A stretch of 64,000 bases of DNA. Source: Linanthus parryae. Its lineage: Eukaryota > Streptophyta > Magnoliopsida > Ericales > Polemoniaceae. The notes under the pieces were generated by a model. It saw nothing but the letters and a program-made list of their open reading frames with translations. It searched no databases and was not told the DNA's origin. Shown here in pieces: positions 43,162-53,500 of this stretch (the first letter of the stretch is position 1; each line of letters opens with the position of its first letter). The DNA is taken from positions 20,543,775-20,607,774 of the forward strand of contig JALGPY010000009.1 of assembly GCA_023055425.1 (NCBI GenBank), written 5' to 3'. The position numbers and the translations under genes are program-made.

Positions 43162-46100
43162 TCAAAGCAAATTCTTGATCAAGGAATCATGAGGGGCGAA
43201 CTGATGGCTCAGATTCTCTACCTGCTCCACTTCCTGCTTCAATTGCTCGCACTTGGCATTCATCTCATGATAGAGCTTCATAGCCTCTTCAGCCTTTTGC
43301 TTCTGCTGCTCCACCTTCTGCTTCTCAGCTGCGAGGTTCTGGTGGCCGAGTTTCAAAGTTACAGCTGCGCGAATCAGGGTAACTCTTTTCATAAGAAATC
43401 TGAAACCCAGTCTGCCTTGAACTTTGGCAAGAAGATTTTGGCACATGCCAAAAAGCAATTCGGCACTCTGGACAGAAATGGTCGCAGGTGTGGCCGCAGA
43501 CAGCTGCTCCAAAATCCAAATGGCTTCGGTAAGAAACAGCCTCCTGTCGAAGGGCCCTATCTCCAGAGATCTTGCAAACGATTGGGGGTAGGTGAGGCGC
43601 ATCCGAACTAGCCAGTCCACATCAGTTTGCTTCAAACCTAAAGCAATGTCAAAGATGAGTTACGATACCACACTCGCAAATGAATAATGCGAGATGCAAA
43701 CAGCAAATCTCTACTTACCAGTTCCTTCAAGAATCTCACGAAGAGAAGGAATGCGCATTGCTGGAGTAGTCGAAGACTGTCCTCGCTCCAGAGCTCTCCT
43801 GTCAGCTGCGAGCTAACCCCTCGTAGTTAGGAGGAAGAGTATAAGCCGCACCAGCTGCGACTGCATTCCCGACCTGCGAGGCCCAAGCTCCACGCAGGAA
43901 GAGGTGCCACCGACTCAGTCATCGCCGGAGGCGAAGTGACAGCCGAAGTTGCTTGGCAAGGGACACTTTCAGATGCGGAAGCGTCAACAGTACTTGTTCT
44001 TACTTCCTCAGCGCCAGTACGGGCATCTTCTTCCATTAGCACAACATCAGCTTCAGCATCATCAGAAAGTTCGATGATGTCCTCAAGGGGCTCTCCTGCA
44101 TGTTTAGCAGCTGCGACGGGCTTCTCGGTATGGGAACTCGGAATCGGAACATAGGACGCAGAAGGCTGACTTCTTTGCTCCAGCACAGGTTCCTCAGCAT
44201 TGCCTGCGATATAAAATGCGATAGTATGAGGTAACTCGTATTGTACGTTATTTTACTATCTTTGCTAAAGCTAAGAGCAAGCACCTCCACGCGAAGGTGG
44301 GATTGAAGTATCTTCGTCATACACTAAAGACGTGGAACCGTGCCCTATTAGTGTGTCCTCATTAAGCAGGTCCTTAAAATGAGCGTGACCTGGGACGCGA
44401 AGAAACCAGTCATGTTTCTGTTTCAAGTTGCTAAGGTCTAGTCCATGCATATCGCTCAAGTGATTACCTGAAGATTCTCCGCACTTGCCTACTAGCCAAC
44501 GGCGAATGTCAGCCTTTGACACACCATGCTTTAACGCACCCACAATAACATCTCGATACGTTACTGCGAGATTAAAAATCTCACCTTTATCGCCGCCTGC
44601 GATTTCTTCAAAATCTGCTTGGGCTTGCTCCAGGGCTGCTGCATCCTCTTCTGGAGCCGCATCCTCCTCCTCCGCCTGAGGAGCCACCTCTTCGGGAAGC
44701 ACATCTTCCTCGTCAGCTGGACGCACTAAGTCGTCAACATGTTGCTCTTCGAGGCTCCGCTGTCTCACACGCTCGAGCTCCTCCTCTTCGCGCTGCCTTC
44801 TTCTTTCGGCAGCTTCCGCGACTGTCTTTCGGGACTCGGCAAGAACGTCCTCGCTTATGGGATCGTCTGGAATGCCAGAATGGGTATCTCTCTTTTGTCT
44901 CTTGGCCAAAAGGCCACCGATGGTCTCATCATCATCATCATCTGCGAAGAAACGATTGGTTTAAGAAAGAGTTGCAAAAGAATTACGATAATGAGAAGGG
45001 AAACGCGATGGAGGTACCTCCTGATTCTTCCTCATGTATCACATTTGTTCTTTCTTCTTCTTCTTCATCACCTTCTCTGGGCTCCTGCCTCTCCTCTTCT
45101 TCCTCCAGGTTGAATGGAACAAAGGTCTCAACTGAGAGCTCCTTCCGCGCTCTGCTGGGCATGCGACCTTTGCCTTTATCCTTGACAGAAAGGGACCTCG
45201 CTGGAGGGGAAGTTGGAGCACTTCTAGGGGAAGAAATTGTAATTCCCTTTTGCCTGGGTCTCTTTGCTCTCGGCGCGGCAGTCGCTGGAGGAGACAGATT
45301 ATCTCTGGGGGGAGACGAGGCCGGAGAATTATCTATCAGCGAGTCAGCAAAAGCATTCATGACTGCGCGAATCCTGGTTTCGACCTCTGGGTCCATCCTC
45401 GATGCTAGCAGGAACGACTGTCCTTGTCTTTTGTTGGCAACAATGGTGTTAACCAACGACTTGGAACGATCACCAGATGCGAATCTCCGCACATGACACT
45501 ACAGCAAACAGTATAGAATAAAGGCATCAACATGCGGGAATCAAGAAGCTTAACGCACGCGGAAAAAGTCGCTTACCTTAGCAAATGTATCGCTATATCT
45601 GATGACATGCGAGTCGCCTTTCTTAACTGCGACGATCTTTTCCTTCAGAATGACGTCAGGGCACAAATGAATCTCATGATCCAACAATGAGTAGCAACCA
45701 TACTGAGACTCGCTCAGACTGCAATTGGGGCGAAACGGAAAAGAGTTTCTTTTGATCAAGGGAGCTCTACTCGGCTGGGCGGCCGACTGTGTCTCGATCC
45801 TCGTTTGCTGGGCGACCCAGTATGCGAGCCAGTTCTGGGAACAACCGCCCTCGCGGTTACCCGCAGGCTGCTCAAAGGGAAGATTGTTCATGAAGACAGT
45901 CTTGCACTCCTTTGTTAGCAAGCGCTTATAGCAACCTCTGATAATGGACTGGGGCCAGATTGATGGTGCCACTGCATCAAAGCCGAACAGGGGAGAAACT
46001 CGAGTGGGGTCAACATCCACGGTAATCCTCTCATACCTTGGCGCGAGCTCACGAATATGCTCTGCGAGAGCAGAAAGGGAACCTCGCAGACACCAGCAAA

Positions 46101-47457
46101 AGAATTCGCGATAGCGCTCATGGAAATGCGATCCCTATTCGAAGAGGAGCTCTTCTGAGAAGACGACACCCTTAGAAGGGTACAGCTTTGGAAACCATCG
46201 CACGTTCTCAATGCGCATGGCATAGGGCCTGGCAGTGAACTCTTTCCGCTTGTCGCATATCATGCTTCAAACGCACTTGGTATTGTTCGCTCCGAACCAC
46301 CTCGCAGCTCTGCCACTGTTACGCTCCTTCGTCTCGCCTGGGGGACACCACTTGTTGGGCTTAAGAGCAGTTGGGGCATAGGACGGCCATCGCTCAAAGA
46401 CCCACATTGTCAAGAAGGAAATGTTGACAAAAGTCAGTATATCGAGGCGGCCACGCGACTCCTTCATAGCCACAACTAGCTGATCCAGTCTATAGTACAG
46501 CGTGCCCAAGACCAAGGGTCCGAGTGCGACTCTCTGGCCAAGTGCGAGCTTCACAGCAAGCGGCAGAACGTGATAGAAGACCCCATCATGCGGGTGACCA
46601 TCGATTAAGTACCTTGACAGCCATGCACAGAGGAAAGCGCAAAGGGTCAAGTGATAGCCTTTACCCTCCACATAATTCTTGGCCTCCGGGTCCTCACTCA
46701 GGAGCTTCTTGGTGATACTGCTGTTCGCGCAGTCACGAAAGAAGTACTGCAACCACTTGTTCCAGGTATTCTTCGCAGACGTATCAACCAACTGCCAGTT
46801 CGGAAGGGCTTTGGTAGTGGTCCACCGGGTGGAGATTTTCTTTACCTCTGATAGGCATTCCTCCATCTGCGTGTACAAAGCGATCTCCGCAGCCTTCCTC
46901 AAAGGACTCAAAGGGTCCACTTCACCCATGGGAGACAAATCGTACAGCATGTGCACGTCCTCGAGTGTGGGGGCAGCCTCGAACTCAGCAAAGTGGAATG
47001 TGTGAGTCGCAGGCGAGTAGCGGGAAAGAAGGTTTAGAAGCATGGACTGGTCCAGCTTCACGGCAGCACCCTTCATAGCACGAACAGCGAAGTATACGCC
47101 GGCCTCATTAAGGGTCGCAGCATGATCGGTCAACACGTGGTCAATCCACTCATCCATGTAGTCCAATTTCTGGACAAAAGCTTGGGTGGAAATCGCAGCA
47201 TAGGGGAAGTACCCATTTTCGATTCCCAATCGAACCACGTCCTCGGAGCAAATCAACTCGAGCAAGGCTGAGTTAACTGGGGGAGTCAGTGTTAGCAATC
47301 CCTCATTGGGGACAGAAGCAGGCAATTTCTTCGCCTTAACCCTCGCGTGGTAGAAATCTTTGCCACCCAGGTAGGGGGCTTTTCGCCACAAAGTCTGCGG
47401 AAGATCAGGTATCTCTTCGTCCGCCTTGGTGGGTTTGGTTCCTTTTGTCTTGGCCAT
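43162..47457 (-). pseudogene. Antisense spliced gene of Tat: plant-mobile-domain-like protein
   Basis: Transcribed against gag-pol. Probable exons on the minus strand: 47457-45577, 45498-45018, 44941-44285, 44203-43719 and 43637-43162. The four introns are 76-81 bp, all GT-AG (for example CTG/GTAAGT at 43718 and CTTTAG at 43638). The start is ATG 47457, after a likely 5'UTR splice acceptor (CTTCCGCAG). The N-terminal domain resembles the plant mobile domain (HTFHFAEFEAAPTLEDV, then HDGVFYHVLPLAVKLALGQ). The middle is Lys/Arg- then Glu/Asp-rich, and the C-terminal exon is a coiled coil (EKQKVEQQKQKAEEAMKLY). In-frame TGA (46269-46267) and TAG (about 46138), plus a frameshift in the fourth exon, mark it as decayed. 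Additional antisense ORFs are known in Tat elements; the function is unknown. Confidence 0.75.
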
Positions 47458-48189
47458 TCCTGCGGAAGAGCAAGAAAAAAGGGGGAGAAATATGCCACAC
47501 TCAGTTTGAATTTCGAGATTCAAGATCTATGGAAAGAAAGATGAACAGTTTCTGGTATCAATTTCAGAAATTAGAGGGTTGCATTATCAGGGATTTCAAA
47601 ACCCTATCCAAAGTCCTTATCATTGAAGGATTAAGCCATGATTGGGTCCAAAGCTTGAAGCTTCTTCACAAGTTTCAACAGATTATATGTTATGGGTTTA
47701 CAGATTCAACGCAGTTCAAAGCATACACCGGTATTTTAAATCGAAATTGAACAAGGCCAACCTTGTTTTCGCGAAGCTTGCTTGGATATACACAGTTGAA
47801 GAAGACGATTTGCAGTTCTGAACTGGTGATTGATTATCTGAATCTGCTCCCGAAGAATTCCGGGTACCATTCACTTTAAGAGAAAGAAGTGATGCTTTGC
47901 AACAATGGAGAGTACAAAGTATTTATCCAAAAACAATGAAGGGTTGCGTCCTTTCAGTAGTCGAATCGCAACCGTCACCGTCGAATCGCGCAATCACAGG
48001 ACAAGCTGACGTCACGCCTAAAACCCTTAAGTCCAGACGGCACGACTCAAGGGGTTTTAGGTCATAATGGCACGCACGGGGGCTGAATTTGCTCGTGTTT
48101 GAATTGGTGCGTGGCGGCGACGCGTATGTTGGTTTCCGCGCATGGAAGTCTAGACAGCTATGAGCCTTCACGCGCAGAAAGGGGGCTAA
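47458..48189 (-). promoter_or_regulatory. Promoter and leader region of the Tat antisense gene
   Basis: Upstream of the antisense ATG on the minus strand are a likely intron acceptor (CTTCCGCAG), a TATA-like GGATAAATACTTTG near 47911-47925, and a palindromic TGACGTCA (48007-48014), the consensus site for plant bZIP factors. The right end holds the Tat polypurine tract (AGAAAGGGGGCTAA) next to the 3' LTR. The promoter call is inference from position and motifs. Confidence 0.45.
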
Positions 48190-48816
48190 TGTAGATAGTG
48201 CTTTCTGAGCTAGCAGATCTGGGCCACGTGGCAACCATCTAGCACACCATATTGTGCTCCATGCACACTGGATCACCAGCCACGCTGATCCATGTGGGGG
48301 CTGCGAGACAGGGCCCTCGCATACCAGTGCACGGGACTTGTAGGGACTTAGTGGTTTGGAGGCTAGAGAAAGCCCTGTCGCGTGCGAGCCAAGCCCGCAC
48401 GCGACCTTTAGTAACTGTTTTGAGAGATTTATGGCACGAGCTCCATAAACCCGGTCAATCCGGTCAAACCCGGTCAACCCCGTAACGGTTCCGGTATTCG
48501 CGCATAACGTGCTGTAACGGTCCCTATATATAAGGACGAACGTGCCGTTGTGGTTAAGCTAATTAAGCCGCCATTAATGGGCGCATTAACCACACTACAA
48601 CGGTCACGTTCCCTGCTATATATAGGACGTTAACCTTTCCATACAAAGGAGAACACACGAGCCATACGCGAAAGTTCTGCCAAACCTCTGTCTCTCTCTC
48701 AGACATTACTACTGCCTTACTCTCTCCCTACACACAACCCAACTCTTCCTGTGCCATCTCTGATCCTCTACATACGGTGTACACGGAGGTCTCCCCGCCG
48801 GAATCTCTTGTGCACA
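48190..48816 (+). repeat. Tat 3' LTR (627 bp)
   Basis: Same length as the 5' LTR, with about 11 substitutions seen. Followed by target-site copy ACTGG, whose last two bases are also the first two of the Athila-2 target site GGCTG. Confidence 0.93.
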
Positions 48817-49103
48817 ACTGGCTGTGATAACTCCGTTTTAGGAGTTATTTTATGCCTTTTATTTCTACGTTTTGCGTGCTTATAATGGAGAATTTGTCGT
48901 CTTTTGAGTAAATTGAGCGTAAATGTGAAAATATGAGTTCATGTGCAATACTTGTTAAATCCGGGCGTTTCTTTAGATTTTTGAGCTTTTTATTGTGATA
49001 TGATCGCGGGTTGTGTTTTCGTGTTGTGATTCGCAGGAAAACAGGGCTTGGATGATCGTGCGGGATTTGGAAGCGAACTTCGGAAACGAGGAACTCAAAG
49101 ACA

Positions 49104-49248
49104 AGTCAAGAGGAGAGTCAAAAGTCAAAGGAAGTCAATGGAAAGTCAAAGGAAAGACAAGTCAAGAGGAAGGTCAAAGAAAGTCAAAGGAAGATCGAGG
49201 AAAGAAAGAATGGAAGAAGGAAGTCAAAGAAGAGAAGAGAAAAGTCAA
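49104..49248 (-). promoter_or_regulatory. Cluster of ten W-box motifs in the Athila-2 LTR
   Basis: Ten copies of RGTCAA (reverse complement TTGACY, the WRKY-factor W-box) occur in 145 bp of purine-rich sequence, most as AAGTCAAAGG or AAGTCAAGAG. The cluster sits about 280-425 bp upstream of the TATA-like box, a normal place for an enhancer. It recurs unchanged at 61641-61785 in the 3' LTR. Confidence 0.6.
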
Positions 49249-49277
49249 AGGAAGCAAGAAGGGGGCTGGAACACAGT

Positions 49278-49456
49278 GTCTTCGTGCGAAGACATTTGTC
49301 TTCGTGCGAAGACAAATACTTAGCCAAATTTTCATTCTGCAGCATTCTCTTCCTAAAACCACTCTCAGTATCTCAATGAGAAGATCTTCGCACGAAGAGG
49401 CAGAAGTCTTCGTACGAAGACTCTTCGTGCGAAGACAACTGTCTTCGTGCGAAGAG
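49278..49456. repeat. Six-palindrome module, Athila-2 5' LTR
   Basis: Palindromes of 16 bp (GTCTTCGTGCGAAGAC and variants with central TRYG/GCAC/GTAC) start at 49278, 49298, 49384, 49406, 49421 and 49441, i.e. spacings 20, 86, 22, 15 and 20. An identical copy is at 61815-61993 in the 3' LTR and a diverged copy with the same spacing is at 56843-57021. Confidence 0.95.
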
Positions 49457-50442
49457 ATCGTGGGTCAGCAGCATATTTTTGGGGCTTTTCCGTATTATTT
49501 CCAAACTTTGTAATATTACTATGGGAACGTATTTAAGACTTTTAGGTCGTCTTTTTCAGTAGTTTTGGAGGATTAGAGACATCTTTGGAGATCAAGAAGC
49601 TTAGGAGAGAGCTTAGGAGCTTTTGGATCATTCGTTTGAATTCTAAACTCTCGTTTTTCTTGATTTTCATGTTTAAACTCATTATAATCGTTGTTTTGAT
49701 TATGAATATGAGTAGCTAAACATCTTTTACTGGGAATTCTCGTTTGGTGTAGCTAGGGTTTGATCTAAAGTTGATGTTTTGATGATTGTGATGCATGCTT
49801 TAGCTTAATCTCTCGTGTTTATTCGTTATTATGGATTATTTGCATTCTTAATCATATTATCTTTGCGAGTAGCTAACGTAGAGATAGAATTAATTAGTTT
49901 CACGCGGTAACTCCGTGATAACTAGTCGGTAAATCGAATAATTCACCTAGTCGTATCAATGTTTGGTAACTCGGCATCGTTAACTAGGATCGTTAAAGTA
50001 GAATCATAAACTTAATGCATACTTAAACCTAAATTAGGCTTGGTAACTCGGTTTAGTTTAGATTAAGTATAGTGGATTTACTTGGTAACTCGGTAAGTTC
50101 AACGTTGCTTGATTAATAGTGAATAACACGTGGTTGTTTTACGAATCAAAACATAAATTTAGATCGACCTAGTGAACCTAGAGAATTCCCGGTGCTTCTC
50201 CTTTATTGATAAAAACCTCCAAATATTCATTCTTTATTAATCGTGAATTATTTCACTTGGTTAATTGAGAATTTTGCGTTTAATTTCTTAGAATTAGATA
50301 AACACACAACTTGCGACTTGCCCACATAAGGTATAGAATAATAATTAATTTAAACAAAGTCCCTTGGGTTCGACAACCCGGATTTCCGGTTTATTACTAC
50401 ACACGACGGCTGTGCACTTGCAGTTGGAACGTGTCAAGTTTT

Positions 50443-50460
50443 TGGCGCCGTTGCCGGGGA
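50443..50460 (+). other. Athila-2 primer-binding site
   Basis: TGGCGCCGTTGCCGGGGA, six bases after the LTR end, is the aspartate-tRNA-type site typical of Athila. Confidence 0.93.
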
Positions 50461-50573
50461 CTTCGGCTAAATTAGTTATAATTCCTAGCCTTAGGGATTT
50501 TAATTTATTGTTTATATCCGTTACTCACCTACGTTTTGCGTGTTTCGTGACTTCAGGTTGATTTACTCGGTGC

Positions 50574-53500
50574 ATGACCCGTTCTCGAGACGAGCCCTTG
50601 TATCCAACGTTTGAAGACCCGGAATCCTTATTAAAAGCACAGCGTAGAGACAAGAGGAATTCAAGCTCAGTAGTTATGGACGAAGAAACGAGAGCTGAGT
50701 ATGAGAGGATCCGCAAAGGTTTGCAGGATGCGGAAGCAGCTAGAGTTGCAGCTGTAGAGGAGGCTGCACGAAGAGCCGCAGAAACTGAAGAGGTGAGAGC
50801 TCAAATGGCTAAGATGCAGGCAAGGATGGATCGCATGGCCCCCCCAAATCCACAACCACGTCATGGTGTGGGGGCACAAGTGGCGAACATCGGTGGGAAC
50901 AACAATGGTAATAATGGGGAAAACAACAGGCAGAACAATGCTGAGAATGAAGTACGCCCGATGGTGGATTATTTCAGGACTACTCCAGCATGTTATCAGC
51001 CTACCATTGTCAGGCCACAGATCAATGCCCAACACTTCGAGTTGCGCCAACATATGATCAACATGGTTCGTGATGAGTGCGCATTCAACGGAGCTCCAGG
51101 AGATGACCCCAATCACCATCTGCTGGTATTTGAGCAAATCACATCAACCCTGCACGATCAGCGAGTTCCAGATGAGACAGTTAAGCTTTTACTATTTCCA
51201 TTCTCCTTATCTGGAAAAGCCAAGAAGTGGCTTATGGAGCTGCCAGCTGGAAGCATAGTGACATGGGCAGATTGTTGCCATGAGTTTCTGAGGAAGTATT
51301 TGCCACCATCCAGAGTCGCGCAGCAGATGGCAGAGATTGCAAAGTTCACTCAGGATGAAGACAGCTCTTTGGGAGATGCATGGAGGAAGTTTAGCCAAAT
51401 TCTCCGTAGATGTCCGAATCATGGAGAGCCATGGCACAAGCTCTTCCATTATTTCTACACTGCATTAGACAAGGAAACAGCTGACCAGTTGGATATGCTA
51501 GCGGGAGGTAATTTTATGGGACTTGGAGCACAGCGAGCTCAAGATTTGCTGAACAATGCGTCAAAGAGAGAGACTACACGATCTGAAACGCGTAGGTACT
51601 CCAAACCGGGGGATTCATCCTTAGTCAACAAGATTGAATCGATGGAACAAAAGTTGGAATCCATGACTTCAGCATTTCACGGTATGCACCCTCCAACACA
51701 GAAGCCCATGGGTGAATTACTAGCAGATGAAAGCCAGGGATATGATAACAGTGTTGAAGATGTGAATTTTATGCGACAGCAGCAATGGCCTAACACCTAT
51801 CATCCCAACAATCGTAATCACCCCAACTTTAGTTATGCCAATCCAAACAGTGGATTATATGCACCCGGACAGAGACCCAATGTTCCATATCAAGCGAGGC
51901 AAGCTCCACAACAGCAGGCTCCACAAAAAGAAGAGCAAGAGACAAATGCCCTATTGAGAAAGCTCCTAGCTAATCACGACAGGATGGAGAGCGCAATTGT
52001 CTCAATACAAGCAACAATAAAAAGCCATGAGACTCAGATTGGGCAGATCGCCAATCAAAACGTCAAGCTTCCACCAGGCATGCTTCCAGCAAATACCATC
52101 ACTCCTAACGAGCAGCTAAATGCCATCACCACTCGCAGTGGCATCACTACTGAGGATCCCCCATATCCTAGCCACGCGCAAGCTGAGGCGACTAAGGCCA
52201 CTGAGAAAGCTTTGGATGAAGAGATTCCCGTGCCTACCGTGAGTCCCCAATCAAAGGACACGGTGAGGAAGTCGGATGAGAAACAGAAGCCTAGGGAGGA
52301 ATATAGTGTGCGAGTGCCATACCCGCAAAGATTGAAGAGCCAAGAGGATGCCAAGCATTTCAAGAAGTTTGTGGATATCTTCAGGAAACTGCACATTAAT
52401 ATACCTTTTGCAGAGGCCATCTCACAAATGCCGAAATATGCTAAATTTCTCAAGGACCTCCTTTCTAATAGGAGGCGCATGGATGACTTTGAAACTGTGA
52501 CTCTAAATGAGGAGTGTAGCGCAGTTGTGCAAAAAGCGCTACCAAAGAAGATGAAAGATCCGGGCGGTTTCATCATTCCTGTTACATTGGGAGACGCATT
52601 CCATGGGAGGGCATTGTGTGACCTTGGTGCGAGTATTAATTTGATGCCTACATCGGTTTTTGAGCAACTTGGTGTGGGAGATCCTAAGCCTACCAGGATG
52701 TGCTTACAGATGGCTGATCGCACAATAAAACGCCCCAGGGGTGTTTTAGAGGATGTACTAGTGAGAGTTGAAGGACTCATCTTCCCAGCGGATTTTGTGA
52801 TCTTAGACATGGAGGCCGACGAGGATGTTCCTCTTATTTTGGGCCGTCCATTCCTGGCCACTGGGAGAACTATCATTGATGTGGCCAATGGAGAGCTGAC
52901 TATGCAGATCAACGATGAGAAGGTGGCCTTTAATGTATTTGAGGCTATGAAGTTTCCCGCATATGCGGTGAGCGAGCAGTGCTTTGGGGTGGAGGCATAC
53001 ACACTGGACGAGGAGGACGATATTTTGTTGGAGCAACTATATGAGGAGCTGGCTCTATTTGATTCTAGCGAGAAGGAGCAAGCTTTAGATATTCATTGGC
53101 GCCCACCATTACCCCTCTTTAATGAGGGAAGCAGGAAGATCCTTACTCCTTCTCTTATTACTGCTCCTGTTTTAGAATTAAAGCCTTTACCTGCTCATTT
53201 GAAATATTTATACTTGGGATCTAATGATAATTTACCTGTGATTGTATCTGCATGTTTGGACAGGGAACAGGAGGAGCAGCTTCTCGAGGTACTGCAGAAG
53301 AGGAAAGCAGCTATGGGATGGACAATAGCAGATATTAAGGGGATCAGCCCCACAGTTTGCCAGCATAAGATCAGGCTCATGGAAGACAAGAAGCCGGTGG
53401 TTCAATTTCAGCGCCGCCTCAACCCTCACATGCAGGAGGTGGTGAAGAAAGAGGTGCTTAAATGGTTGGAAGCAGGTATCATCTATCCGATTTCCGACAG

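Larger units (their letters stand above)
25188..48816 (+). mobile_element. Tat-type Ty3/gypsy element, interrupted by Copia-2
   Basis: A 23.6-kb span (about 15.1 kb without Copia-2), with 627-bp LTRs (TGTAGATAGTG...TGTGCACA) and target-site duplication ACTGG (25183-25187 and 48817-48821). Features of the Tat lineage: a protease with DGGA, a second archaeal-type RNase H between the ordinary RNase H and integrase, a long post-pol region with tandem repeats, and an antisense gene before the 3' LTR. Gag and pol carry several nonsense codons and frameshifts, so the copy is dead. About 11 LTR differences in 627 bp make it older than the Copia-2 it contains. Confidence 0.93.
48825..50436 (+). repeat. 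Athila-2 5' LTR (1612 bp)
   Basis: Contains, in order, a cluster of ten W-box-type motifs (49104-49248), the six-palindrome module (49278-49456), a TATA-like TATTTAAG (about 49530-49537), and a long downstream part with repeated GGTAACTCGG phrases (49970-50100). The 166-aa frame at 49013-49513 is produced by the purine-rich repeats and palindromes and is not considered a gene. Confidence 0.95.

Noticed and set aside
47923..48477. Minus-strand 184-aa frame overlapping the Tat 3' LTR, with a partner at 25128-25475
   Set aside because: The shared part lies within the LTR and the unique parts differ; no domain is visible.
49013..49513. A 166-aa frame in the Athila-2 LTR, repeated at 61550-62050
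   Set aside because: It is present twice only because LTRs are identical. Its Lys/Glu-rich and palindromic composition follows from the W-box repeats and palindromes, with no protein family.
52055..53002. A 315-aa minus-strand frame inside Athila-2 gag-pol
   Set aside because: It is a shadow of the well-supported plus-strand protease region; composition and lack of motifs argue against coding.
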